From Dokdonella_A sp014338185 (GTDB taxonomy: Bacteria > Pseudomonadota > Gammaproteobacteria > Xanthomonadales > Rhodanobacteraceae): 64,000 bases of DNA. Location of the stretch: assembly GCA_030263295.1 (NCBI GenBank), contig SZOS01000005.1:34487-98486 (forward strand), read 5' to 3'. Position 1 is the stretch's first letter. Each line of letters opens with the position of its first letter. Made by a program: the position numbers and the translations under genes. The notes beneath the pieces are model-generated. The model was not told the DNA's origin, searched no databases, and saw nothing but the letters and a program-made list of their open reading frames with translations. Positions 7,794 through 16,501 of the stretch are shown piece after piece.

Positions 7794-10700
7794 TTACTGG
7801 TTGAGCAGCTCGCGCCAGCCGCTACGATGCCAGATCGGAATCGCCGCGGACAGAACCTGGTCGATGGCCTCGCGCACGGGGATCGGGATGCCGGCCGGCA
7901 GACCCACGATCACGCCACCGCCGCCACCACGCTTGATCACCGGATCGCTCGGCGGCTCCGGCGCGGTCACCACCGCTCCGATGAGGCCGCGGCCACTGCC
8001 GATGCCACCCGCGGTCGGAATCGCTGCGCCGGTGGCCGCATCGATGGCCATGATCGAGTAGCGCGCACCCGGATCGCAGGGGTCGTCGCTCTTGGGAATC
8101 AGCCCGTACAGCAACGCGACGTTGGCCGTCACGATCGGGATCGCGCGGCGCTGCGCGCGCTCGCCCCGCTCGGTGGCGATATTGAGGCGCATGCGCCAGC
8201 CGTGCGCCGCCACCGATGTCACGATCGGGTCGCCGCTGGCGTCCACCGAACCCATGCGCATCGGCGGCACTGCCGACGGCAGCGTGCCTCCGGGATTGGT
8301 GTAGCCCGTGATGCTGCGCACGTCGTTGCCGTCCTGGGCGATCGTCTGGGTGATGAGCTGGTTGGCCTTGATCGGATACCAGGCCGAAGCCGTGCCGTAA
8401 TCGCGGATGCCGTAGAACGCCTGCTGCGGAATCAGGCTGGTGCGGTCGTCCTCGCCCAGGTACTTGCCGGTGCCGAACACGAGAATGGCACTGCGCGTGA
8501 CCGGGTCGGCCAGTGCCGTGGGATTGAACACGATCGGCTGGTCGCCTGCAGCCGCCGCCCCGCCGCTGCCGTAGGTCGTGAACATGAGATCGACCTTCCA
8601 GTCATTGGGATCGTCGGCCGACAGATCGAAGCGCCACAGGTTGCCGGCAAGGTCGCCTGCATACGCGAGGTCATCGACCTCGTTGCTGCCCACATCGAAC
8701 ACCATGGGCGTGGACAGGCCGAAGGTCTTGAAGCCCGCCGGCGGCGTCTGCGGCGCCTGGCTCGTGCGCAGTTCCTTGATCAGGGTGCCGGTTGCCAGGT
8801 CGATGACGAGCAGCGAGGTGCGGCTCGCCGCGGCTTCGAAGCGGTCGGAATCACGAGCGGCCGCCTCGACGTTCTCGGGAAAGTAACCCGTCGAGACCAG
8901 CGCGACCCACTTGTCGTCGTATTTCAGGCGCGCGATGTTGATCGAGTCATAGGTGTACCCGAGCGAGGCGCAGCTGCGTGCGCCGGGACTGCATGGCGGA
9001 TCCCCCGCGGCGCTCGCGACATCGCCGCTGCTGAACTCCCACATGACCACGCCGTTGGTGCCCGCCGCGGTGGTCTCGTCGGGCTGGCTCGGCGCCGTCA
9101 CATCGAGCGCGTACACGCCACGGCCTCCCAGGCGCAGCGACCCCACCAGCACCGTACGCCAGCGGCCATTGATGAACACGTCGCGCTCGCGCGGCTTGGC
9201 ATCCACACCCGGCACGAGGTCGGCATCGCGCACCGTGGCAGCAGCCAGGCGGCCGTTGCGAATCACCGTGTCGGGCACGAATGCCCATGACTCGGCGCCG
9301 CTGTCGGCATCGAACGCATGCAGCATGCCGTCGTTCGCGCCCACGTACGCCATCGGGCGGCGCGCGCGCTGCGCATTCTGGTACTGGGCATAGGTCTGGC
9401 CAGTCGCGGCGGCGGTGGCTTCGGGCGAACCCGCGGGAAACATGTCGTGGTAGCCACCGCGCGGGGACGACACATAGGCCGGTTCACCGTTGATCACCGC
9501 ACCCAGCAGCGATTGGCGCTGGCGCAACAGCGGCGTGGCCGGCGCGGTTTCGTTGTCGCGCTTGCCGCGCAGGTAATCCACGCGATCGGAACCGTAGCCA
9601 TCGCAGTTGGGACCCGTGCCCGTGCATGGCGCCATGCCGGGCTTCTGGTTGAGCGCGTTCTGTTGCGCACTGGTCAGGCTGGCCCAGCGGAATGGCCTGC
9701 CGCCCGCCGCGCCATCCGAGGTCACCATGATGCGGCTGTTGGGATCACGCACCGGATTCGTGCCGGCTGGATCGGCGCAACTGCCACCCGTGAGCAGGCA
9801 GCCTGCATCCCACACCACGCTGTCAGGCTGGCCGGCCGCATCGAGCGTCATCCGGCGCAGGCTGCCCGGCCAGCCGCTGGTGTCATAGCCACCGCGATAG
9901 GCACTGTTGCCGCCGGTCATGATCGGCAGCGATACCGCGGCCGGGGTCGAGGAGCTGCTCTGTGCGACCACGCTGGCGATGATCCGGCGCAGCGCGTTGA
10001 TGAGGTCGTCGGGGCTGGCCGCCGAGATGTAGTCACCGCGGCTGTTGAGCCCGGCATGCCACATGTCGTCGATCTTCTCGTTGGTGTCGCTGTAGGGCGA
10101 GCTGCCGATGAGCCCGGGCCACTGGATGTCGCCCTGGCGCAGCTTGAGGTAGTTTGCCGCGGTCTGCGGGATCGTGCCGCTCACGCCCAGGCCGATCATG
10201 AACTGCACCATGTGCGGCCAGGTCGCCGGGTCATTGGCCGGATTCCAGTACAGCTCCTTGTTGTCGAGCCAGTTGTCGCCCGGCTGCAGCGGCGTGCTGC
10301 CGGTGATGCCGGTGGTGCGATCGGCCAGATAGGGACGCACCTTGAGCTTGGTCTGGGGATTGCCCTGGAAGTCCGGGCGCAGGTCGGTGGCCCAGTAATG
10401 GAACGCGATGTTGGCCATCGTGTTCTGGGCCGCGGCGGTCGCGGTCTCGTTCCAGAAGATCTTCGACTGCAGGTCAGTGGTCGAATAGCTGCGGCCATCG
10501 GGCAGAGAGCCGATCGCGATCGTGTCCTTGCGCGTGACCGACACCGTGGAGTTGTTCCACAGGCCGTCGGTCATCTGGATGTGGAAGTTCTTGCGGCAAC
10601 TGAGCTCACGCCCGGTGGCGCGTTCCCAGTACGGATTGGTGTCGGATGCGCCCGTCGCGCGCTGGTAGAACTGGCCGACGCGATTGGCCGCGGTCTGGTT

Positions 10701-11624
10701 GGGGGTGCTGCCGCCCACGGGCGTGGAAAACAGCCAGTTGTAGAAATCCGTGCGCGTCGTCACCGCCGCGTCTTCGAATGGGTAGATCCTGGTGCTGGCA
10801 CTGAGCTGACGCGTGTTGATGTTCTGCCACGCCACGCGAATGCCCTTGTCGAACGATGCATAGGCGCGCGAGACCGAGCTCACCGACGCCGTGTAGCGCG
10901 TGTGGTAGTAGGAATACCAGTTGGCGAAGTTCTGCTGCTCGGCGACGGGCAGCGGCACCCATTCCCAGTTGCCGGGTGTGTACAGCGTCCCGGTATTGCT
11001 GATGCGGCCATCGGCGTCGAGCGTGAGCGTGACGCTGCTCTTGAGGCGGTAGTAGCCCGCAGTGTTGCCGCAAAACCGAGTTCCGCTCCCGAGGTTGCGC
11101 GTGCTGGAGCTCGTGGGCGACACGGGACGGTTGGGAAGAATGCCGTTGTCCCACGCCGCCGTGAAGCGCGCGTCGGGGAACGCACTCACGCCATCGGCCT
11201 TGAGCGGCGGCAGGTAGGTCGAGTTGGGGTTGTAGTACACGCCGTTCATCGCCCACGACCGCGGATCGGCCGGATCGGTCACGCGCGGATCGATCACGCC
11301 GGCGCACAGGTAGGGCGAACCGCCGCTGTTCCAGGACTGCGAACCCGAGGTGTTCTGCTGGTCGGTCGCCCCCCAAGCCGCGCCGGTGTACGGGCGCCGG
11401 TCGGGCATGTAGTTGCGCCCCATCGAGCCCGAGTCGTCGAAGGTGAGGACCACGTTGGGCGCGACCTTGGAGGTCAGTTCGGGCGGCGTGGTGAGCAGGT
11501 TCACCGTGCCCGGCGCCGGGGTCGGTCCCGCTGCCTGCGCCACGGGCACGGCGCCGATGCCGGTGGCAGCACACACGAGTGCGATCGAAAGGGTCAGGCT
11601 GGACGATGAGATGAGGCGGTTCAT
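7794..11624 (-). CDS. pilY1: Type IV pilus tip adhesin/assembly protein PilY1
   Basis: This 1276-residue secreted protein of the PilC/PilY1 family acts at the pilus tip in pilus extension, adhesion and surface sensing. A signal peptide ends near residue 31 (VAQAA). A von Willebrand A-like metal site follows at D63-x-S65-x-S67 (DDSGSMG). The C-terminal half, from about residue 760, is the PilY1 beta-propeller, with YVGANDGMLHAFDADSG and AYAGDLAGNLWRFDLS blocks. At residues 977-985 (DVGSNEVDD) the calcium loop known from Pseudomonas PilY1 is degenerate. The start at 11624 has an AGGAG site. It lies between pilX and pilE. Confidence 0.95.
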   Translation of the reverse strand: MNRLISSSSLTLSIALVCAATGIGAVPVAQAAGPTPAPGTVNLLTTPPELTSKVAPNVVLTFDDSGSMGRNYMPDRRPYTGAAWGATDQQNTSGSQSWNSGGSPYLCAGVIDPRVTDPADPRSWAMNGVYYNPNSTYLPPLKADGVSAFPDARFTAAWDNGILPNRPVSPTSSSTRNLGSGTRFCGNTAGYYRLKSSVTLTLDADGRISNTGTLYTPGNWEWVPLPVAEQQNFANWYSYYHTRYTASVSSVSRAYASFDKGIRVAWQNINTRQLSASTRIYPFEDAAVTTRTDFYNWLFSTPVGGSTPNQTAANRVGQFYQRATGASDTNPYWERATGRELSCRKNFHIQMTDGLWNNSTVSVTRKDTIAIGSLPDGRSYSTTDLQSKIFWNETATAAAQNTMANIAFHYWATDLRPDFQGNPQTKLKVRPYLADRTTGITGSTPLQPGDNWLDNKELYWNPANDPATWPHMVQFMIGLGVSGTIPQTAANYLKLRQGDIQWPGLIGSSPYSDTNEKIDDMWHAGLNSRGDYISAASPDDLINALRRIIASVVAQSSSSTPAAVSLPIMTGGNSAYRGGYDTSGWPGSLRRMTLDAAGQPDSVVWDAGCLLTGGSCADPAGTNPVRDPNSRIMVTSDGAAGGRPFRWASLTSAQQNALNQKPGMAPCTGTGPNCDGYGSDRVDYLRGKRDNETAPATPLLRQRQSLLGAVINGEPAYVSSPRGGYHDMFPAGSPEATAAATGQTYAQYQNAQRARRPMAYVGANDGMLHAFDADSGAESWAFVPDTVIRNGRLAAATVRDADLVPGVDAKPRERDVFINGRWRTVLVGSLRLGGRGVYALDVTAPSQPDETTAAGTNGVVMWEFSSGDVASAAGDPPCSPGARSCASLGYTYDSINIARLKYDDKWVALVSTGYFPENVEAAARDSDRFEAAASRTSLLVIDLATGTLIKELRTSQAPQTPPAGFKTFGLSTPMVFDVGSNEVDDLAYAGDLAGNLWRFDLSADDPNDWKVDLMFTTYGSGGAAAAGDQPIVFNPTALADPVTRSAILVFGTGKYLGEDDRTSLIPQQAFYGIRDYGTASAWYPIKANQLITQTIAQDGNDVRSITGYTNPGGTLPSAVPPMRMGSVDASGDPIVTSVAAHGWRMRLNIATERGERAQRRAIPIVTANVALLYGLIPKSDDPCDPGARYSIMAIDAATGAAIPTAGGIGSGRGLIGAVVTAPEPPSDPVIKRGGGGGVIVGLPAGIPIPVREAIDQVLSAAIPIWHRSGWRELLNQ

Positions 11625-11658
11625 GGGCTCGCTCCTGGGCACATCGACGGGATCACGG

Positions 11659-12300
11659 CTACGGCGTGGCCGCGCCGGCATCGGTCATGTTGGATGCTGA
11701 ATACACGCTCTCGACCACACGCTGCACCGAGGCGTTGCCGCCCTGGCTGCGCGCGGTGATGCGGTAGAAGTGGTAGGCGTTCTGGGATTCCGGATCGATC
11801 GCGCCCGACTGCTGGCCGAACTTGGGCGGCACATTCGGACCCACGTCCTCGATCATCACCTCGGGTTGCCGCGCGAGCGAAGCGGTCTCCTCGTCGCCAC
11901 CCAGACCCGACAGCACATGGGCGTAGCTGGGCATGCCCGGCAGGGCCGACACCCACGAGAACGAACTGCGGAACTGCTGCACGCCCGCGAGCAGCGTGCC
12001 GGTCTGGCTTGGCCGGTAGACACAGGTATCGGTGCCGCCCACGCACGGTGGCAGCGGATTGCCCACGGGGTCGTTGAACCTCACGTGCCACAGCCAGGCC
12101 TCGGTACCGCGCACCGCGCTTTCCGCACCCATCATCGCGAGCTGCTGGTTGCGCATGCCACCGGTCATCTTCTCCTGCAGGATCGAGGTGCCCATCGCGG
12201 TCAGCGTGAGCAACGTGATCAGCAGCAGGAATACCAGCGCCACGAACAGCACGGCGCCGCGCTGCTGTCGCCCAATGGAAATGGTCTGCATGGTCATCAT
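11659..12300 (-). CDS. pilX: Type IV pilus minor pilin PilX
   Basis: This 213-residue minor pilin primes pilus assembly together with PilV, PilW, FimT/U and PilE. After a short basic leader comes RGAVLFVALVFLLLITLL and the family stretch ILQEKMTGGMRNQQLA typical of the PilX N-terminal domain. As usual for PilX, mature position 5 is not Glu. The rest is Gly/Pro-rich with a pair of cysteines (PPCVGGTDTC). Three closely spaced in-frame ATGs occur at 12300, 12297 and 12291; the first is used. It starts 7 bases after pilW. Confidence 0.88.
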   Translation of the reverse strand: MMTMQTISIGRQQRGAVLFVALVFLLLITLLTLTAMGTSILQEKMTGGMRNQQLAMMGAESAVRGTEAWLWHVRFNDPVGNPLPPCVGGTDTCVYRPSQTGTLLAGVQQFRSSFSWVSALPGMPSYAHVLSGLGGDEETASLARQPEVMIEDVGPNVPPKFGQQSGAIDPESQNAYHFYRITARSQGGNASVQRVVESVYSASNMTDAGAATP

Positions 12301-12307
12301 GGTCGGC

Positions 12308-13657
12308 CTAGAGGTGGCGGTCACGGACGGAAACATAGGCGATGAACTCCCGGCGCAACTGGCTGCCGGCATTGATCCCCGAGGGCAGTGCATCACCGTC
12401 GGCCCTGGTGAAGGTGCTGCCATCGAAACGATAGGTGCGACCCGCATTGTCGAGCCCGAACACCTCGTTCACGGTGTTGAGCAGCAGATGCGGTTCGATC
12501 GTGCGTACCGCACGCCACATGCAGCCGGGTTCGAGATTGAGCCCGGGAGGCGGCGCCGGGCAGCCGCCCGCGCCATTGACCTGCTCGGCGGTCAGGAACT
12601 GGGTGTTGCCGCCCGCGTCCTGCACGCCATAGCGGAACGCGAGCTGGTCCACCCCGCGCACGAGTTCCTGCTCGACACCGTTCTCGCGACGGATCAACAC
12701 CGGAATCAGGCGCTGCGCGGCGGCGCTGTTGGGCCGCGCATCCGGGCTGTTGTCGGCACGGAACGCGAGGTAGTAGCTCACGGTCACGAAGTCGTCGGTG
12801 AAGTTGAACAGGCGCACGTCACGCGTGCTGTTGCCCGAGCACACCGCGCCCAGCGCACCGGGCAGGATGCCGCCGCTGGTCGCGGGCGCGGTGCCGATCA
12901 TGACCGTATTGCCGGCCACGGCGCTGATCGGGACCACCACGGGATTGACGCAATCGGAAATGAGCGCAAGCCCCGGCTGCATGCGCGAAATGGGATCATC
13001 GCCCGTCTGCGGACTGAGCGTGATCGCGGTGCCATTGGTCAATGGCGCCGCCGCCGGTGTCGCGCACGCGCCCATGCCCACCGGCCAGCCCGTGCCGCGC
13101 TGATAGCGAATCGTGAGCACGTCGGAGGCTGGCACGCGGCTCCCGTCAGCCAAGCCCATCGCGGGAATCTGGCCCGGCCCGGTGGGCATCGTGGGTGTGC
13201 AACTGCTCGAACTGCAGGAATAGCCCTGCACGAACCAGCGTGGGCTCAGCGCATAGGCGACCGTCGCCGATGCCGCAGCCGCGTTGCCCGAGCCGTCGAT
13301 GCTGTTGATCCTGCTGTCGGGCAGCCTGAGATCGGGCGCAAACACCATCGGCGCGCGCGCCGGCACCACGGGCGACACCGTACCCGGTGCCGCGCCGCCC
13401 TGGGTGTTGCTGCAGTACTGCGCGCCGAGCATGCGCAAATCGCGCTCCATCTGGCTGACCGCGAAGCGCCCGTTCTCCTGCAAGCGCGCCAGCGCATCCT
13501 GCAGCTTGTTGGTGCGGCTGGTGCTGTTGAACAGGCTCATGATGCCGATGCTGAGCAGCAGCCCCAGCGTCAAGGCGATCATGATCTCGATCAGGGAGAA
13601 GCCGCGGGCGGCGACGACATTGCGGCGGACGGCCGCGCTGGCTGGACGAGGAATCAT
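12308..13657 (-). CDS. pilW: Type IV pilus minor pilin PilW
   Basis: This 449-residue minor pilin has a prepilin leader of 19 residues ending RG, then F20 with Glu at mature position 5 (FSLIEIMIALTLGLLLSIGI). The segment RLQENGRFAVSQMERDLRMLG is typical of PilW. The large C-terminal region is rich in paired cysteines. The ATG overlaps the pilV stop in an ATGA, which sets the start and implies coupled translation. It is part of the conserved minor-pilin operon. Confidence 0.92.
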   Translation of the reverse strand: MIPRPASAAVRRNVVAARGFSLIEIMIALTLGLLLSIGIMSLFNSTSRTNKLQDALARLQENGRFAVSQMERDLRMLGAQYCSNTQGGAAPGTVSPVVPARAPMVFAPDLRLPDSRINSIDGSGNAAAASATVAYALSPRWFVQGYSCSSSSCTPTMPTGPGQIPAMGLADGSRVPASDVLTIRYQRGTGWPVGMGACATPAAAPLTNGTAITLSPQTGDDPISRMQPGLALISDCVNPVVVPISAVAGNTVMIGTAPATSGGILPGALGAVCSGNSTRDVRLFNFTDDFVTVSYYLAFRADNSPDARPNSAAAQRLIPVLIRRENGVEQELVRGVDQLAFRYGVQDAGGNTQFLTAEQVNGAGGCPAPPPGLNLEPGCMWRAVRTIEPHLLLNTVNEVFGLDNAGRTYRFDGSTFTRADGDALPSGINAGSQLRREFIAYVSVRDRHL

Positions 13658-14169
13658 GGCTGGAACACCCAGGCAAAGGTTTGCGTGGCCGGCGCACTCG
13701 GCGTCGCGCTGCGGGACAGGTCGGCTTCGGTCCATTCGATCACCATCGAACACACACCGTTGAACGGCTCGGTGCCCGTCCCCACGGGCGTGTTGCCTTC
13801 GCCGTAGCCGCCGTTGCATGTGATCGTGGCCTCGCCGGCGGGCAACTGGTCGATGAGCTGCTGGCTCCACAGCTCCTTGTCGCGCGCGGCCAGAGCGGTC
13901 GGGTTGCAGGCGCCACCGCAGTTGCCGGCTCCAACCGTGCTCGCGTTGTAGGTGCCGTTGTAGTCGTTGGCATGGCCCACGTTGCTGCGCATGCGGTCGG
14001 CCATCGATTGGGCGAGGAACGAAGCCTGGGTGCGCAGGTAGGCACTGTGGTTGGTGCGCACCGACAGCACCATCAGGCCGGCCACGCCGAGCAGGCCCAA
14101 CGTGAAGATCAGCACGGCGATCAGCACTTCGAGCAGGGTGAAGCCGCGGGGTTGCTTGGACAGGATCAT
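13654..14169 (-). CDS. pilV: Type IV pilus minor pilin PilV
   Basis: This 171-residue minor pilin has a 9-residue leader (MILSKQPRG), then FTLLEVLIAVLIFTLGLLGVAGL with the mature Glu5. The region RTQASFLAQSMADRMRSN matches PilV/ComGD-type proteins. A GAGGA ribosome site precedes the ATG. It follows fimT by 10 bases and overlaps pilW. Confidence 0.92.
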   Translation of the reverse strand: MILSKQPRGFTLLEVLIAVLIFTLGLLGVAGLMVLSVRTNHSAYLRTQASFLAQSMADRMRSNVGHANDYNGTYNASTVGAGNCGGACNPTALAARDKELWSQQLIDQLPAGEATITCNGGYGEGNTPVGTGTEPFNGVCSMVIEWTEADLSRSATPSAPATQTFAWVFQP

Positions 14170-14179
14170 CGTGGGGTCC

Positions 14180-14815
14180 TCAGCCGCAGGCGCCGGCGGG
14201 TGAACTGGTGGTGTCGCGGTGACTTTCGAGGGTGCCGCTTGCACCCACGTGTATCCAGCGCGACTGCAACGCGTCGGCGTAGCCGGCGGGCCGGCACACG
14301 CTGAAGTCGAAACCCGCGCCGCCGCCCTGCAGGCCGCCCATCGCGGTGAACACCACCTGGGTACCGCTGCCAAGGATGCGATAGCCGTCATCGAGCGCAT
14401 CCTGATGGCGCAGGCACAGCGGCACCGTGCTCGCGGGCACCACCGCATTGTCCAGATACGCGGTGCACGCCGCCGAAGTGGCGCCCGGCGACGTGGGCGT
14501 CGCCTCCACGCCAGTCGCGGTCTCCTTCGACACCACCACCTGCCAGCCCTGGCTCCAGTCGCCACCGTTGGCGATCACCGCCGCGGGGCGACCGCGCTTG
14601 ACCGCTTCGGTGCGCGCGGTATTGAGCGCACCGATCAGGTTGTTGGTGTTTTCGGTCACCGCCATGCGCGCGGAAAACTCGCGGAAACTCGGAAACGCGA
14701 TCGCCGCGAGGACGGCCACCAGGGCCACCGTGATCATGAGCTCGATCATCGTGAAGCCGCGCGTACGCACTGGCCGCGAACTCCCCCTGCGAGCCTTGCA
14801 TGCTTGGATATGCAT
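14180..14815 (-). CDS. fimT: Minor pilin FimT/FimU-type (GspH family)
   Basis: This 211-residue prepilin-like protein has a 20-residue leader ending RG, then F21 and the helix FTMIELMITVALVAVLAAIA with Glu at mature position 5. The segment NNLIGALNTARTEAVKRGRP is diagnostic of the GspH/FimT family. The ATG at 14815 has a GGAGG ribosome site six bases away, stronger than any upstream start. It is the first gene of the minor-pilin operon, whose products form the priming complex for the pilus. FimT and FimU cannot be told apart from sequence alone here. Confidence 0.88.
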   Translation of the reverse strand: MHIQACKARRGSSRPVRTRGFTMIELMITVALVAVLAAIAFPSFREFSARMAVTENTNNLIGALNTARTEAVKRGRPAAVIANGGDWSQGWQVVVSKETATGVEATPTSPGATSAACTAYLDNAVVPASTVPLCLRHQDALDDGYRILGSGTQVVFTAMGGLQGGGAGFDFSVCRPAGYADALQSRWIHVGASGTLESHRDTTSSPAGACG

Positions 14816-15016
14816 CAAAACCTCCGCCGATGTGTCCATCCGCCCGGATCGTCGCACGTCGGTGGCGCAGTGCGATAGGCCTATCCTAGCCACAAGCCTG
14901 CGACAAGGCGGGCCGGCCCCGATCATCGGCGACAGTCCGCCGACGAACGGCGCGCCTGCCCATGCGGGACGGCCTGCGCGAGGCGGTGCCGTGACGGTCG
15001 GCGCGGCCGCACCGGC
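14816..15016. other. Intergenic region between ispH and fimT with a 12-bp palindrome
   Basis: These 201 bases hold no gene. The perfect palindrome GATAGGCCTATC lies at 14874-14885, about 60 bases upstream of the fimT ATG, where an operator or promoter for the minor-pilin operon would be expected. No clear sigma-70 pair or sigma-54 -24/-12 site was seen. Confidence 0.35.
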
Positions 15017-15964
15017 CTAGCGCGCGCGCCGCAGGCGCAGCTCCCTGGGCAGCGCGAACACCATGTCCTCGGGCTTGCCGTCGAGTTCGCGCACGCTGCT
15101 CGCACCCACCGCGCGCAGGTGCTCGACCACCTCGCGCACGAGCTTTTCGGGCGCCGAGGCCCCCGCGGTCACGCCGATGCGCTGGCGTCCCTCCAGCCAC
15201 AGCGGGCTGATGTCGCTGGCGCCATCGATGAGGAACGCGGGCACGCCCTGCTTTTCGGCCAGCTCGCGCAGGCGGTTGGAGTTGGAGCTGTTGGGCGAGC
15301 CCACCACCAGCACGAGGTCGCACTGCTGGCCGAGCCGGCGCACCGCGTCCTGGCGATTCTGCGTGGCATAGCAGATGTCGTCGTGGCGCGGACCCTGCAG
15401 CGCGGGAAACCGCTCGCGCAGCGCCTTGATGATCGCGATGGTGTCATCCACCGACAGCGTGGTCTGGGTCACGTAGGCGATCTGTTCGGGATCGCGTGGC
15501 TGCAGCCGCGTCACGCCCGCGAGATCCTCGACCAGGTGGATCGCGCCCGCATAGGCCGCATCCCACTGCCCCATCGTGCCCTGCACTTCGGGATGGCCGG
15601 CGTGGCCGATCAGGGCCACGTCGCGCCCGGCCTTGCCATGCCGACCCACTTCCAGGTGCACCTTGGTGACCAGTGGGCAGGTCGCGTCGAAGATGCGCAG
15701 CTTGCGCTGCGCCGCCTCCTCGCGCACCGCGCGCGACACGCCATGGGCACTGAAGATCGCGGTGGCGCCGTTGGGCACCTCGACCAGGTCCTCGACGAAC
15801 ACCGCGCCCTTCGCCCGCAGGTTGTCGACGACGTAGCGGTTGTGCACGACCTCGTGGCGCACGTAGATCGGCGCGCCGAAGGCTTCCAGCGCACGCTCTA
15901 CGATCTCGATCGCGCGATCGACACCCGCGCAGAAGCCGCGCGGATTGGCCAGGATGACTTCCAT
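15017..15964 (-). CDS. ispH: 4-hydroxy-3-methylbut-2-enyl diphosphate reductase
   Basis: This last enzyme of the MEP isoprenoid pathway makes IPP and DMAPP. The 315 residues contain the iron-sulfur ligand C12 in ANPRGFCAGVDRAI, a second in FDATCPLVTKVH and a third in DDICYATQNRQ, plus GSPNSSNSNRL and TAGASAPE. Length is that of E. coli IspH. It follows lspA by 7 bases, a lspA-ispH order also seen in E. coli and Pseudomonas. The start MEVILANPRG aligns with the family; upstream in-frame codons are lspA shadow. Confidence 0.97.
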   Translation of the reverse strand: MEVILANPRGFCAGVDRAIEIVERALEAFGAPIYVRHEVVHNRYVVDNLRAKGAVFVEDLVEVPNGATAIFSAHGVSRAVREEAAQRKLRIFDATCPLVTKVHLEVGRHGKAGRDVALIGHAGHPEVQGTMGQWDAAYAGAIHLVEDLAGVTRLQPRDPEQIAYVTQTTLSVDDTIAIIKALRERFPALQGPRHDDICYATQNRQDAVRRLGQQCDLVLVVGSPNSSNSNRLRELAEKQGVPAFLIDGASDISPLWLEGRQRIGVTAGASAPEKLVREVVEHLRAVGASSVRELDGKPEDMVFALPRELRLRRAR

Positions 15965-15971
15965 CGGCCGA

Positions 15972-16487
15972 TTATCCGCGCTGGCCACGCGCGTGCCCAC
16001 TGCCCAGGCCGTACACGATGAGCATGACCGCACCGATGCTGATCGCGGCATCGGCGATGTTGAACGCGGGCCAGTGCGCGTCCCCCCAGTGCACGTCGAT
16101 GAAGTCGACCACGTGGCCGAGCCGCAGGCGATCGGCGAGGTTGCCGAGCGCGCCGCCGACGATGAGCGCGAGCGGCGCGGCGTTGCGCCAGTCGTGGCGC
16201 GGCAGCCGCGCGAGCCACCACGCCATCACGCCGCTCACGCCCACGGCCAGCGCGGTGAACAGCCAGCGCTGCCAGCCGTCGGCCGAGGCGAGCAGGCTGA
16301 AGGCCGCGCCGGGATTGAATGCGAGCGTCCAGTCGAGCAGGCCCGCGATCACCTGCTGCGGCACATGCGGCGTGAGCTTGGCCAGCGCGAGCAGCTTGGT
16401 GGCCTGGTCGAGCCCGATCACGAGCACCGACAGCAGCAGCCAGACCAGTGCGGAGCGCGCCGGCGGCCCGGATGCGGGGGAAGTCAT
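15972..16487 (-). CDS. lspA: Lipoprotein signal peptidase (signal peptidase II)
   Basis: This inner-membrane aspartic protease removes the signal peptide from diacylglyceryl prolipoproteins such as the BamC encoded at 46951-47589. The 171-residue protein has four hydrophobic helices and the catalytic aspartates D119 (GGALGNLADR) and D146 (FNIADAAI). It starts 14 bases after ileS and is followed by ispH. Confidence 0.96.
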   Translation of the reverse strand: MTSPASGPPARSALVWLLLSVLVIGLDQATKLLALAKLTPHVPQQVIAGLLDWTLAFNPGAAFSLLASADGWQRWLFTALAVGVSGVMAWWLARLPRHDWRNAAPLALIVGGALGNLADRLRLGHVVDFIDVHWGDAHWPAFNIADAAISIGAVMLIVYGLGSGHARGQRG

Positions 16488-16501
16488 CGCCGATACCCCA
16501 C

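Noticed and set aside
9318..11609. 763-codon plus-strand frame opposite pilY1
   Set aside because: Antisense to a complete PilY1 with all family blocks; no motif of its own.
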